A stretch of 64,000 nt of DNA from Calvatia gigantea (lineage: Eukaryota > Basidiomycota > Agaricomycetes > Agaricales > Lycoperdaceae): the NCBI GenBank assembly GCA_025093985.1, contig JACAAK010000014.1:2475345-2539344 (forward strand), in the 5' to 3' direction. Every line of letters begins with the position of its first letter. The stretch's first letter is position 1. The notes beneath the pieces were generated by a model, which was not told the origin of the DNA, did not search any database, and was given only the letters and a program-made list of their open reading frames with translations. Made by a program: the position numbers and the translations under genes. Below are positions 24,204-36,321 of the stretch, piece after piece.

Positions 24204-26027
24204 GGTCGAACGTTGACGGGCGGAATAAATGTCTGTGAGAGTGGGAGTTGTGCATTTTCAACGAGGTCATGCCTGTGTAATACTTGTGGGCGAATCACCT
24301 CAACAGGGTTTCAACACCGCCTTATAATTGGAATCACTACTTTCTTACTCAAAAGGGCTGCATCCTGTAGTTCGTCTGATCTTGTTGGGGATCATGTAAT
24401 GGCATAGCCTCGATAGTGCGACGAGTTCTCCGGCCGATAACTAAAGAGGTTCCCCTCCTCGGAGATTGCGGAGACTGGGCACTCTGAACAATATACATAC
24501 CGGGGAAACTGCAAAGTATCTGCACAAATCCGGCTGCAATCGCGATAAAGGTCAAGGTAAGGTGGGGATCACATAGCCCAAAATTAACTCATGGGCGTAG
24601 TGCTCATCATTTCCGACGAAGCAGTGAAGCACTGGCTCCCATCACCGTACGCCCCGCATAGAGGAGGATGTTCACACAGTTCTCCTGCTGGTTGATTGAT
24701 GGTATTCGCGATGCGTCCGGGTTCATTATGTGGGATGGCGTTTGTTTGATCATGAGAATACGCATCCATTCTGGTTTTGGTGGCTTCGGCTCACTTCCCA
24801 CATGTTACTTTTGAGGTTCCTTGCTTACATTCGTCGGCATAAAGATTACCAGTTACTTGACATCTTCACAGCACTCCGAAATGACCTTAAATGAGGTGAG
24901 CTTGGTGTTGTAGGTACGAAACTTGTCCTGATGCGGGTGCAGGAGACGTCATATACTATGCAACCTTCGATAATAACGCAGATTGGGGTTATTTTGTCCC
25001 ACTTCCTGAAGGATTGTGATATTACATTTCCGCGCGACATACGTTGGGGCCACTCCTACCGTGCTGCATGTCATACGGAAGCAACAAACGAGGCCCTGGC
25101 TTGACGGTCTTGGAAAAGTCTCTTGATGTTGGTATCACCATTGCAGATGCTTTTATTGTTATTTGACTGCACTTTTGACCCACATCGACAATTCTTATGA
25201 AGTTTATGTGGAGGGATTAAGCATTTATCTAGCCGTTTCTTTGGACAGAAGCCTCAGTAGCCTGAAATCTTTGATCAGATCGCTGCTTTGATCCATGAAA
25301 CCCTGGACCACTAGAGAGAAACCATAAATACATCTGAAACAGATGGTCTCACTACAATAATAATCGAGAGTGTGATTGAGGGCATAGAGGCAAGTAATTT
25401 GAGCAAGAAAAACGTTCCCTAAATCAATTTCGCTGCAGATCAACTCCTCAATAGCTCCAAGTTTCCCCCAATTTATCCACAGAATGACAGGGGCCTATTC
25501 CATCATGGCCTTCCCTCATGGATTGGACCTCAAAGTATGGATACAAGCTGTTCCTAATTTTGTTGCCTTCATTGACCATGTCAAGCGAGCTACAAAAGTG
25601 ATCAAATCTCACTCACTCCATTCATTGTCCATACTAGTGATTTGCTCTGAGCTCTCGTTCTTCAAAGAGTAGCTCGAAGGTGACAGTCTGAGTGCAAAAT
25701 ACAGAAATATCAAGGCGATTGAAGCACTCAGGCGGCTTGCCAACGAGGTTATACGGAGTTGCCTGAGGAGGGTCGCAACTCGTTCGATCGACTCCTGTTG
25801 CCTGGGAAGATTACAGGGCTTTTTGTGTGGGTTACGTAGGATTCCGTACATGACCGTTGTGATTCTTCAGAGAGGTGGGGAAAGGCTGACAGGCATAGGA
25901 TCGAGTGACGTAATATCTCATATCCTACTAATCCCCTGAAGGTCTCCAAGCAAAAAAATGTGCTCAAGGGGAAAAAGGGGGAGAGAGAAAGGTACTATAC
26001 AACCGGTATACATTCAACATCTGGGCA
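24204..26027. other. Intergenic region with possible membrane-gene remnant
   Basis: On the minus strand at about 24400-24580 a hydrophobic segment (TFIAIAAGFVQILCSF) looks like one membrane helix from a broken or spliced gene. I could not extend it in either direction. Nothing else is recognised. Confidence 0.35.
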
Positions 26028-28996
26028 TTAAGTAGACCGTTTCTCATCAGCCGTTTCAAGATCATCCACGCCGGTTCTTCCTGTCAGTCCACCAGGCACA
26101 AATGTGCCTGTGGGACTGTGAGTCTCCAAAACAAAATCAAGTTATGAGAAAATCTCACCTTCGCGTAGCTCTCTCTCGGCAGCGCGACGGTCTTTGACAT
26201 TAGCATAATCAGTGTTAGCCACGAATATTGGGGCGTCTTCAAACAGTGCATCCATTTCTTTAAGATACGTTAGCGAAATTAAAGTTGTAGTCACTTTCGC
26301 GAGGTATTACCTTCTAGGCGACGCCCAGTAGTTTCCTAAACGGTCCTCGGTGATTGCTCCCCCGGTGGTTAAATTTGTGAGAGGATGCTTACTGGGAAGA
26401 ACGCCCAAACGACAAGTGCGCTAGGAGAAAATGATCAGAGGGCGAGTGGTAGCTTAATTTGTGTGCGCCCTCACTTGGTATGACCACAAATGGCGAATAC
26501 CAGGTCTGGAATAGCTCAAAGTGTTGGTGAAATGTGGCACAACAGGACCATAAGACGCACAGTATCTACAACCTCCGAGTCAGAAGAGAGTGTCGAGCCA
26601 AGATGAGGGTTACTTACTTCCACCCGATCGCACCAAAAGCCCGAGGCGTGACCTGTGCAATGAAGCTAAGTTCACGTGAGTTTCGGGTCCGAAGGTGGAA
26701 TAAATGGGGCCCACAAATTGGATATCCAAGATGAAGAACTTGTTATCGCCGTGCTCTTCGCGCGTGTCCGTGTTGAGAAGATCTCCGCAGGATAAGCCCA
26801 AGACAGTGGGCCTATACAAGCACTGAAAAAGAAATTAAAGACCCATGTCCTATTCATATACGGGACGTCGTCAGTACGGATCAAATAATTAATGTGTTTA
26901 GCTCACGTTACTAGAATCCAACAACGGGATGAATATCAACTGGGGTAATAACAGAGAGGCGGCGCGTCTTACTGATGAAGATCTATTCCGAAATTAGTGT
27001 TGTGATCCCCGAAGAGAAGACCAACTAAACCAGCACACTCACGTAGTGTGCCTGGAAAGCAAGGTGACCGGGAATTTAGCAACTGAAACTCAGGTCATAA
27101 GGGCGCACATCAACATACTGCGTTGCTTTTTTTCGAAATTTTAGTTGGTAGAAACAAGAAAACACAAGTACTACCTACTTGTTAACCGTACCAGGCCATC
27201 TCGCCATAAGGATTGATCCGACGACGAAAGAAAGCCCCGACATAACGTTTCCGACGATGAGTGGTTTTCTTCTTCCAGTTTGGTCGACCCACAGAACGCA
27301 GCAAGCTTCCCCAATCAATGCTATGACACTATTAATAGATTGGAAAAGGAGTATACGGGTGGACGTAAATCCCATCTGTAGGCAGTCATAATCATGTTCA
27401 GAGGTTAAAAGCAGGGTGCTAACCGTCGTGAAGATCTGGATAAAGTAGTGTAAGTGCTGGAGCATTCCTAAGAAAGCAATAATTGAAGCATACCGTGGTC
27501 GAATAGTATTGAATGGCGCTAACGCCCGTCATCTGAACAGAGAACTGGAGTATGTACCTGGAAACTTCGGCTCGACGTGGACCATGATGTTTCATGCGAT
27601 CAAGACTCTTACCCAAGACTAAGACGGCGGAAATTACTGGGCACCGTAAATAGCTCTCCCCAACTTCATTGACGTCAGATACAGCTCTACTGAGGTGAGC
27701 CCGGATAACGTACGTGGACTCCCCAACATCTTTTGTTTTGTGTATATCGGCCTTCATATCTTCTATTTGAGCAACCACGAATTTGTCATTGGTGTCACCT
27801 CTGGCGTGGAGGCGTGCAAGAGTAGTCCGTGCTAACAGGGTATAAAATGAGCGTTTCCACCATCACTGATAATTTGATGGGCGCGCCTTGCTCCAACCGC
27901 CCTTTCTCCATGAGCCATCGAGGTCTGTAAAAGTGTCACTCATTGGACAAAGCTTGGGATTATGGTTGACGTACGACTCTGGGAGCAACAACATGAAGCA
28001 TAAGAGAGGAATTGCAGGTATGATCTGGAGAATGTGTTCAAAAAGGCACCAAGAAGCCGAACATGGCGGTACTCACCTGGATTCCGAGTGGTATCCTCCA
28101 TTCTCCAGGTGTTCCTTTGAGTCCGGCGGAAGTTCCGTATGTCTGTGGAGGAAGCAGGGGTGCCAGTGAGCCTTTGCAACATGGATTGGGGATGCGGCAC
28201 TGACAATCCAAGATGCACAAAAAGCTAGCAAGGGACGGTACCAATTATGTAATCCGGGATTCGCAGTCGGTGAGGGTCGACTTACCACCAATTCCGAGCA
28301 TGAATTGTTGGAGAGTTGTGAGGCGACCTCGGATACTTGGATGTGCGATCTCCGCTTGGTAAAGGGGCGCTAGGTCGGACACTATACCAACCCCATATCC
28401 TGAAATAGAGGTCAAATACGCGAGAGACACGAATTGAATTTTTCTCACCAGCGAAGAATCTTCCAGCAAGCATCATGTCCATATTCTTTGCTGCGGTTTG
28501 CAGAACGCCCCCCACTCTGAAAAGCACTCAGCAACCATTTACGAAATCTAGTGACCATAGAAATCACATGTATATCGCTGCGCCTAGTTGAATTGTCTTG
28601 CGCCGCCCGAATCGGTCAGCGGCATATGCGACGATGAACATTCCGAAGAAGCTGATGACCGTTGAAAACCCATCCTACACTCGGGAAAACTATACTTAAC
28701 GCACCAACCCAATACTGAGGAGAGTCTTTAAACTTTTAAATAGCCGAGCGGATGGAGGGCTTACCGAAGATGCTCGTGATCAACCCCTGTAAATTAGGAT
28801 CTCGGTATCGAGGTCCCATCACTTTCTGGAAGTCGGGAGCGGGAAGGACGCCCGCGATAACACCCAAATCATACCCAAAGATAATGCTTCCAAGACCTAA
28901 GTATGTGTTAGAGCACCCTTGCAACTATGTATTTGGCGAATGATTACTTGCGAAAAGTCCGCAGAGCCACGTATAAACCTTTGGCGGGAGTCCCAT
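26028..28996 (-). CDS. MFS sugar transporter (hexose/pentose type), many exons
   Basis: A proton-sugar symporter of the fungal sugar porter family. The ATG at 28996 starts MGLPPKVYTWLCGLFAS, and after one intron TM1 reads LGSIIFGYDLGVIAG. Further family marks in order are AADRFGRRKTIQ, LAGRFFAG, AEIAHPSIRGRL, WRIPLGIQ, PESPRWL (across an intron), LARLHARGDTNDK, MTGVSAIQYYS, DQTGRRKPL, PLSWAYPAEIFSTRTRAK and FFIAQVTPRAFGAIGWK. The last exon ends GGLTGRTGVDDLETADEKRST at 26028. At least a dozen introns of about 50 bp are present. Some junctions, notably around 28640-28720, I could not fix. One intron at 27886-27832 needs a GC donor. Its neighbour is the divergent GH51 gene, which suggests pentose uptake. 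Confidence 0.88.
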
Positions 28997-29656
28997 GTTT
29001 TCGCGAGTGTTTGGGAGTTGGAGGACCAACGCAAAACAAGGGAAGTGGATATATTGGTGTACGATGGGTATTTATTTCTTCTGTAACGACTTCCTGAACC
29101 CCATTCTACAGCCGTGAGAGACGGTCCGGGAACACATAGGTTTAGTCACGAGACATCGCTAGAGAGACGGAGCGAAGATAGAGGGGGCGGTATTCACCTT
29201 CAAAGCAGTACCTTGGTTGCGGGTTGGGCGGGGGTCGATCATCGGAGACGGTAGTGGGAGGAGGGAATGTTTTAGTTCAGAGAAATAATCCTGTGGGAGG
29301 TGTATTACTCAACGTAAAGGAGTCATATCCTTGTGCACGATGTCTAAAGATGGTAGACGTAGTGGGAGTGTTTGGTCGAGAGGTGGTTAGCCAAACAAAA
29401 TATTGCAAACGTTCCGGTTCGTGTCGGGCGACGTTGACTCTCAACTGACTCTCTGAGCATATCCACAGCTTTCTGCTAAAAATGCACTTGGTTTTGCCTT
29501 CAAACTGGAGCTTATTTCTCCCCATCGCCAGATTCAAACCTGGTCAGCAGTTGCCTTCTTCTGCGGTCCGGGCGGTCCGTCGAATTCTGATGCCTTCCCA
29601 GCGTTCACACTAATATATTTGAACGTTTCGGGGTTGTGTATCTCGGGGAAGATATC
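28997..29656. promoter_or_regulatory. Divergent promoter region of sugar transporter and GH51 gene
   Basis: About 660 bp separate the two start codons on opposite strands. No convincing coding sequence lies between. Shared regulation is inferred from the arrangement; I could not identify a specific operator. Confidence 0.4.
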
Positions 29657-32124
29657 ATGATACCTCCCGCTATACTCGTCGACCCTGCGCGCATAATCGA
29701 TGAGGTCGACCCTCGCATATATTCTGGCTTTACTGAACATATGGGACGGTGCATCTACGGTGGCATCTACGACCCGGATAACAAGCAAGGCCTTTCAGAC
29801 CCTGATACGGGATACCGATTGGACGTGCTCGAAGCTTTAAGGGACCTGAAAGTCCCACTAGTGCGCTATCCTGGAGGGTGAGCCTTAATCCACAACACGA
29901 AAAGTGGCTCGTTTCTGACGTGTCCAAATAGAAATTTTGTAAGCACCTACAGGTGGCAAGGTTGTTAGGGACTTTTCTGAATTTAGAACGTTACTGACAT
30001 ATGCTCCTGACAAGATGGTGTCGGTCCCAAAGAGTCACGTCCTCGAAGACCCGAACTCGCTTGGTTGACGGAAGAAAGCAACCAGTTTGGCACAGGTGGG
30101 ATGCTTTGACCGTTCTTGTATTCGTATCACATTCGCTAATGCCAGATCCCAGACGAGTTCATTCAATGGTGTAGGAATGTTGGGACCGATCCATTTATAT
30201 GTTTGAATATGGGAACTGGAACTCTTGAGGACGCCTTAGCATGGGTGGAGTATTGTAACAGGTATGCCTGTAAATCCTTAAACTCCACCTGCCTGTGTAA
30301 ATTGTTTGTTACTAGCTCGTCCAATACTCATTTTGCGAATCTTCGGCGAAAGAATGGGCATGAGGAACCTTATAATGTGAAGGTAAGAAATCACTGTTGT
30401 TGAGTACCACTTATACTGACATTGTGTAGTATTGGGCGCTTGGTTCGTTTGGAGTATTCATTGAAACACCGTATTCACCGTCTTCCAGGGAACGAGGTTT
30501 GGGGGTCTTGGCAAGGTACGGCTAACTGCAATTTCTTGTCCTTTTCTCACCTTCCATACAGTTGGACAGATGGAGTCCCAGGATTACGCGAAGAAAGCAT
30601 ACCAATGGGCTAAAGCCTTAAAACTCCTTGATCCTACTATTAAACTGATCTCTTGTGGGGGTGAATCTATCTGTGGAACGGAATATGTCACGCACTGAAC
30701 GCGACCACAGAAACTGGATACGCGGACTGGGACGACGTAACCCTACGCAAGCTCGCTCCTGTTGTTGATTACCATTCCGTACACCGTGCGTGTCTCACTT
30801 ATATTGCGAATGGTGCTGATCCTTGCGGCAGTGTACACCGTAAGCCAAGGTAAACACGCTGTTAATGTCGTAGGACGTAAGTACATCTACTTCGACCACC
30901 CCCTTCGTCGTATTACTCAGTTCCTCCCCAGCCGCTGCAGCAGAGAAAGGAATCGAAATCACTCGCTCGCTTATCGACCTCGCTAAGATCCAGAACGGAT
31001 TAAGCAAATCCCTCACGATGTAGGTGTGTTTATGTTCTGATGTTAGGTAGGAGTCTAAGAGCCTCGCCTCATTGAGTTGTTTCGACGAGTGGAACGTATG
31101 GTAGGGATAATCCACTTTACTCGCCCGATTGTCCTCTGAAGCTATCCTTTCTAGGGACCCCACCCGAGGTCAGTAATCTTATTACGAGGCGGGTTGAACA
31201 GTGCGTAATACACAAATACAGCACCCGGAGAAAAGGGAGCCGAAGAACACTACGACCTGTCGGATGCGCTTGGTAGGTGTCTGTTTATCCATTGGCATCC
31301 GTCGACTGATATCGGTTAGCTGTTGCATCATGGCTTAACGTGTTCGTCCGTAAAGCTGATATTGTCAAGATTGCTTGCATTGCGCAGTGCGTCGTCATTG
31401 ATACCGTAGACTTGAGGCCAATCTAATTCTTGAGCTTAGGTCAGTGAATGTCATCTCCCCTGTAAGCGCCTACCCAGGTCCTCGCATCATCGTCAACTCA
31501 AGTTCACAGGTTGTCACATCCCCGACAGGCCTCTATCGCCAGGTGCACCCAACGATTCTTTAGTGATTGTATTTCCACTCACGATTTTTTATATGATCCA
31601 GACTACATATTATCCGCTTCACCTTTTCTCAAACCTCATGCGCGGGTCCTCGCTTGATGTCTATGTCACCACTCCTTCAGATGCAAGTTCCAGCATCTAT
31701 ACGGGCCCTACCGTTCCGAAATTCATTCAAGACCTCACACTCCATACACCCCATATAAAAAAATTAACCAAATACATCGACGTCAGTGCCGTCCTCGCCA
31801 ACGCCGAGTCCGGGCTCGGGCAAATCCGTATTGCAATCGTTAATAGACATGAAACGGAAGAGTATGATGTTCCGATCGTATTCAGTCGAAACGTGGATGT
31901 GCAGGAGGTAGTTGAGGTGTACGAAGTGTGGAATGAGGATTTAAAGGCTACTAATTGGTTTGGAGACGAGAAAGTCAAGACCGTGAAGAAGGAGGAGCGA
32001 TTTAGGGGAATTTATTATTTAAAGAAACACTCGTTCCAAAGTGAGTCAAAATCTCACATGCTCATCCCTTTTCTTACCGTATTACACAGTTCTTGTATTC
32101 AATATACAACCAACTGCGCAGTAA
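29657..32124 (+). CDS. GH51 alpha-L-arabinofuranosidase, intracellular type
   Basis: An enzyme that removes L-arabinose from arabinan or arabinoxylan fragments. Nineteen exons fit: 29657-29877, 29932-29960, 30015-30095, 30153-30261, 30316-30382, 30430-30442, 30489-30515, 30562-30660, 30711-30785, 30832-30876, 30932-31019, 31077-31100, 31155-31168, 31222-31272, 31320-31386, 31440-31461, 31510-31542, 31602-32040 and 32090-32124. The sum is 1539 nt (512 aa), the normal GH51 length. The acid/base Glu lies in YWALGNEVWG and the nucleophile Glu in CFDEWNVW; both are intact. [16 protein letters not shown] and VRYPGG mark the N-terminus. No signal peptide is present, so it should act on short arabino-oligosaccharides inside the cell, matching the divergent sugar transporter. 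Exons as short as 13 nt make it invisible to a simple frame scan. Confidence 0.94.
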
Positions 32125-32284
32125 TTAGGGATGAAATCCGCAGAGGCACAATCGTAACGCCAGTGTCGTGGTTACCCGAGTATGAAGGCCCATTCCGAAA
32201 TAGTGAACAATAACAGATGGTATCATAAGTCCAGTGTAAAGCGTTCATGAAGGTCTCCACGAAGAAATAGAAAGAACAAGTCGC

Positions 32285-33567
32285 TTACGACTTCCTACTG
32301 CCCCCGGAATCTACTTTGTTCATCAACTTCCTCACCTCTGGAAGATAATTTCCTCTAGGTTCCCACACGAGATCGTGTTGGAACATAGTCAGGGAGCTTC
32401 AAGTTCTGTTCCCGACAAATCTCGTAATGACTCGTCAACAGGAACGGCTGCATCAACGTCGGGCATGATATCGCGAATCGAGAATACAACGTCGCGACTA
32501 CCAAGTAATCTCTTCATATGCACCAAATACTCCTTTATCTCCAACCTGTGGCTCTCACCCTTGATCGCCCTCCATATTAACATTCCGGGGGCAACTTGGC
32601 GCTTTGTTCCAGGCCTGGCTATAGTGTGACTGCCTGGCGAGCATCGGTGCGGCGTGGTCATGGATGTACGACATGTTAGCCCAAGAGCCAAATCGGTTGT
32701 CCCTGACCATAAATGAATCCCAGCAGTCGCGCGTAGATTGCATTCAATGACAGTTAGTCTGGACGGGGTTCCGTCTGTGCCCGTGGTCTCCACGAAGTCG
32801 AAGGCCAACTGGCTGGATACGCTAGGCAGAGTCGCCACGATTCGTTTCACATAGTCGAATATTCTGATGTAGAACTGAATAAGTACGATATCTTTCCCCC
32901 TTTAACCATTCCTGGGCAACGTAGTGGTTCTAATCGTTGATGTCGGCGCCATTGGCACCGGCAGGGGGCAGGGGTTCTCCGGGTTTTAAATGAAATACGT
33001 TCGAGGAAGCCCTCCCAAAAACCGGCTTCAGCGCCCACTCTCAACTTCGATCGAGCTTCTCAAGATCTTCATAGCTCCTACACAAGATCGAATAAGGATG
33101 ATCAAGACCCTCGGAAGCGAGGAGCTTGGACAGCTCCCATTTGTTATGGAGGCGCACCAGCTTTTCGAACGGCGGCGTGAATAGCCTACTAAATATTTCT
33201 CCGTCCTCTCGAGCGGCGTCGGCACAAGCGATTATTTCCTCATGCATGGGGATGATAAAATCAATTTTAGATTCACGAATGGCGCGCTTTAAGCCCTCGA
33301 TGTATCTGGCGGGATCTTTATGAGGTGCTGGAACTTGGTGTGAACCTTTCACATCGATAGAGAATCTACAAATATGGAAATGCATAGGATCTGGCACAAA
33401 ATTCGGTGAATGGCATCGATCTACCAATAATGGCACTTACCAACAACGAAGATACTGTGGCCGCCCTCTTCAAGCTGTCTAGCAAGGTCTAGCGTGACAG
33501 GAAATCTGCCATTCGTCAACAAAATGTTTAGCGGATGCAAGGCCTTTGTGTGATGCCTGGCACTCAT
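32285..33567 (-). pseudogene. ATP-grasp enzyme pseudogene
   Basis: The remains of a fungal ATP-grasp (carbamoyl-phosphate-synthase-like) protein. The N-terminus is intact: the ATG at 33567 opens a frame with LLTNGRFPVTLDLARQL, one normal intron, then DPMHFHICRFS, IIPMHEEI and LVRLHNKWELSK. A TGA at 33041-33043 replaces a codon just before EWALKPVFGRASSNVFHLKPGEP. A TAG at 32930-32932 interrupts the next block. About 35 residues are missing near 32870, with a frame change. ATP-grasp motifs LAFDFVE and IECNLRATAGIHLWSG follow. Single-base shifts near 32455 and 32387 break the C-terminus. Five independent lesions make a functional product very unlikely. Confidence 0.88.
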
Positions 33568-35690
33568 GATTTCGCAGGGGTGGAGTGCATGCGAGAAAGA
33601 TGACAGGCAAAAGGATGCGTGGAATGTGGACGAGCAACTGTGATGTCACCGTTGACAACATCTGGTGTCCCACCGTCAGGGATTTTTTGATTACAAGGCG
33701 TAGTTGTTGTCACCGCTTCCAGAAACTCATCGTTATTCATCTCTCCTAGACGCGTATGCTTCCAACCTTGCGTAAATACTTCCCTTCCAAGAAGATATTG
33801 GAAGGTATCTGAGAGCAAACCCGGGTCCAATTCTGCTCGCGAAAACATTCCTGACAAGCGCCCGTGTGATAAATCCGTTTCTGTGACGTAATACTCGACC
33901 CAGTGGACCATGGTGGACACCAGGCCGATAGCTGATTAACATTTGGACATGGAATATTGGCATCGTATCTTGACAAACGTGAGTGCGCTCACACTGAATT
34001 GTGATACATCCTACAAGTCGTCAAGTGACATCCAGACTGAGCTGTCTTGCGAGAAAAAAAAACTCCAGCCTTTTGTTGCGGATAAGTTAAGAGAATGTGG
34101 GGCCTTGGAGGATTGCTACAGGAGTTATACAAGGTTATACCTTTGCAACGAAAACAAGGTAAACAAGCCGGAATATTGTGTCACAGTGGCGGCGTTATGT
34201 ATTGAGTGACGATGGCCTTTTGCATGGCCTAGCTCAAAGAAGGGCTGGATAGGATGAGAAGGTAGAGGTGAATGCCTCAAGCAGTTTTCAACATCAGCGC
34301 CCTGGTTTGTAAAGGAGATGTGATGGTCTTTGAATGACAACGAAGGGTTTCCTGGCGGAAGAGACGCAACACATAGGTGGCCGTAAAATAACGAAGGCAT
34401 AGACACCTAGGCTAGGGTGGATCTCCGAGGCATCGTATATTTCATTCTCGCCACTGCAATACCTCTGGGCTAGCCCAGGGAAAGCGTTCAAAATAAGAGC
34501 TACAACTGCAGTGGGAGCGTCCGTGGGACCACGATGATCCTCAGTGTACAGATGTATATCAGGATTAACGCCGGTCGAGTGGGATAGGAAGATGAAGGTA
34601 GTCAGTTAGCACTTACACCACTGGACGCTATCCGGCGCTCTAGGTATCCCACAAGGCAGTTTGCCACTACGGTGTTGATACCTCGAGTGAACACAGAAAT
34701 GTTTATGGGAGCCCAAAATTCTACATCCTTGGATGCTCAAGCTGGTCTCCATCGAAGTCATGTTCAACCCGAGAGCAGGGATCATCTCTCTGTGCTGATG
34801 CAGATTACGGATGCACGTCACTAGGCACTGCCAAACGACCGTGCGGAAGTCCTGGAAAGAAACGGAAACAACCACTATAGATATTGGATCATGGCCAACG
34901 GATAAACTCAACGTAGGATGACGTCAACGGGTCAATGGACCAATGCAGCCCGGACAGTAGTTTGGATGGAGCTGCGGAAACGAGGAGAAGGACAGGGCAC
35001 GGGCTTGCGAAGCTTCGTGTAAGTTCTACTTCAGTCATGTCATTCGCTACTCCAATATCCTCCATACCCAACAAAGCGTTCCCACCGGAACACTGTTGAG
35101 ACCCTCTTAACTCCGCTCCGACACCAGAGTGCTCATTGGTCTTTGAGAGCTCATAACGACACTGTGACCTTCGTGAAGGCCCTGCTGCCTCTCTGTAGTC
35201 ATCCGTACGGTATTTAATAAAGACACTCCGGCCCCACGTGAATCCGGACGTAAATTGCAAGGAAGCGCGGGTGGTCCGACGTAGAGACCCTTGCGGAGGC
35301 GAAGGCGTGGTGTAGATTCACACCTAGCAGTGTGATTCCGAGGATGGCAGCGCCACAATTCGGCAAAAAAATGCACGCACGCTGGACCCTCACGGACTGG
35401 GTACGAAAGAAACTTCAAAGTAGTTCAGCTTCTAAGGGTGATGTTTAACAACCAAAGATCGACCATTAAAACTCAAATATAGTTGCCTTATGGAAGCGGT
35501 CTCGTAAGTCTACTCTTCGCTGAAATTCAAAGATGGAGCAGAAGGATGTAAAAATCAGGCTAGAGCCCAACATACGTTGATAGTTGTAAACACGTATCGT
35601 CCGTACGAGGACAAAGGAGCTCCGTGGCCCTGTGTTGCACTTGTGTCCTCGCTTCCGCACTTCCACCCCTGTCGTATAGTAGCCAAAAAA
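33568..35690. other. Intergenic region, no gene recognised
   Basis: A minus-strand frame at 33564-33920 and a plus-strand frame at 33943-34209 are open, but neither has a known motif or coherent exons. The first 200 bases include the ATP-grasp pseudogene promoter. The last part is the upstream region of hydrophobin 3. Confidence 0.4.
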
Positions 35691-35693
35691 CAA

Positions 35694-35700
35694 TATAAAA
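35694..35700 (+). promoter_or_regulatory. TATA box of hydrophobin 3
   Basis: TATAAAA 88 bp before the ATG at 35788, followed by a C/T-rich leader typical of highly expressed fungal genes. Confidence 0.75.
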
Positions 35701-35787
35701 GAGGTGTACCCCTCCCTAGATCTCTTCAGTCTTCCAGACACAACTCAGCAGCATCTTCAGCCCACAGACCAAATTACTCAGATAACC

Positions 35788-36321
35788 ATGTTCTCCAAGC
35801 TCGCTATCCTCTTCGTTACTGTTGCTACCATCGCCTCTGCGCTGCCCACAGACGAGCCTGCTCCCATCATTCAGCAGACCACTAACATCAACAAGTGCAA
35901 CGTTGGTAAACTCCAGTGCTGTACGTCGATAACTTATTTTCTCCCCCTTAAATCAAAGCTTCACATGCACTACAGGCCAATCTGTCCAGTCGCCCCACTC
36001 CCAGTCCGTCCAGCACCAACTTGGCGTCTTCAACCTCGCTGCTGGTGCTATTGACGGCCTTGTTGGTGTTCAATGCAACCCCATCAGTGGTCTTATCGGC
36101 GCGGGCACGGGCTCCAACTGGTAGGCGTCGCTTAAACCTTTTCGCAGATTTGGACGTAAATTTGACTTGTTTATGATAGTAACGCTAACCCTGTTTGTTG
36201 CAAGCGCAACAACTTCAGTACGTATTGCTTCTTGGAGATCATGATCATATATATTGATGCACTACCCCTCTCAGATGGTGTTATCGCTGTTGGTTGCACC
36301 CCGGTCAATGTCAACGTCTAA
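35788..36321 (+). CDS. Class I hydrophobin (hydrophobin 3)
   Basis: Exons 35788-35920, 35976-36120, 36180-36217 and 36275-36321 give 363 nt (120 aa). Signal peptide ends near ASA. All eight cysteines are present: KCNVGKLQCC, VQCNPIS, SNC, NPVCC and VGC. The C-terminus TPVNVNV is shared with hydrophobin 2. Intron phases match those of the two minus-strand paralogues 18 kb away. It lacks the frameshift seen in hydrophobin 2 and serves as a reference for its repair-free length. Predicted role: coating of aerial hyphae or fruit-body surfaces. Confidence 0.96.

Noticed and set aside
33564..33920. 118-codon minus-strand frame upstream of the ATP-grasp pseudogene
   Set aside because: No recognisable motif, no partner exons, and it overlaps the expected promoter of the pseudogene.
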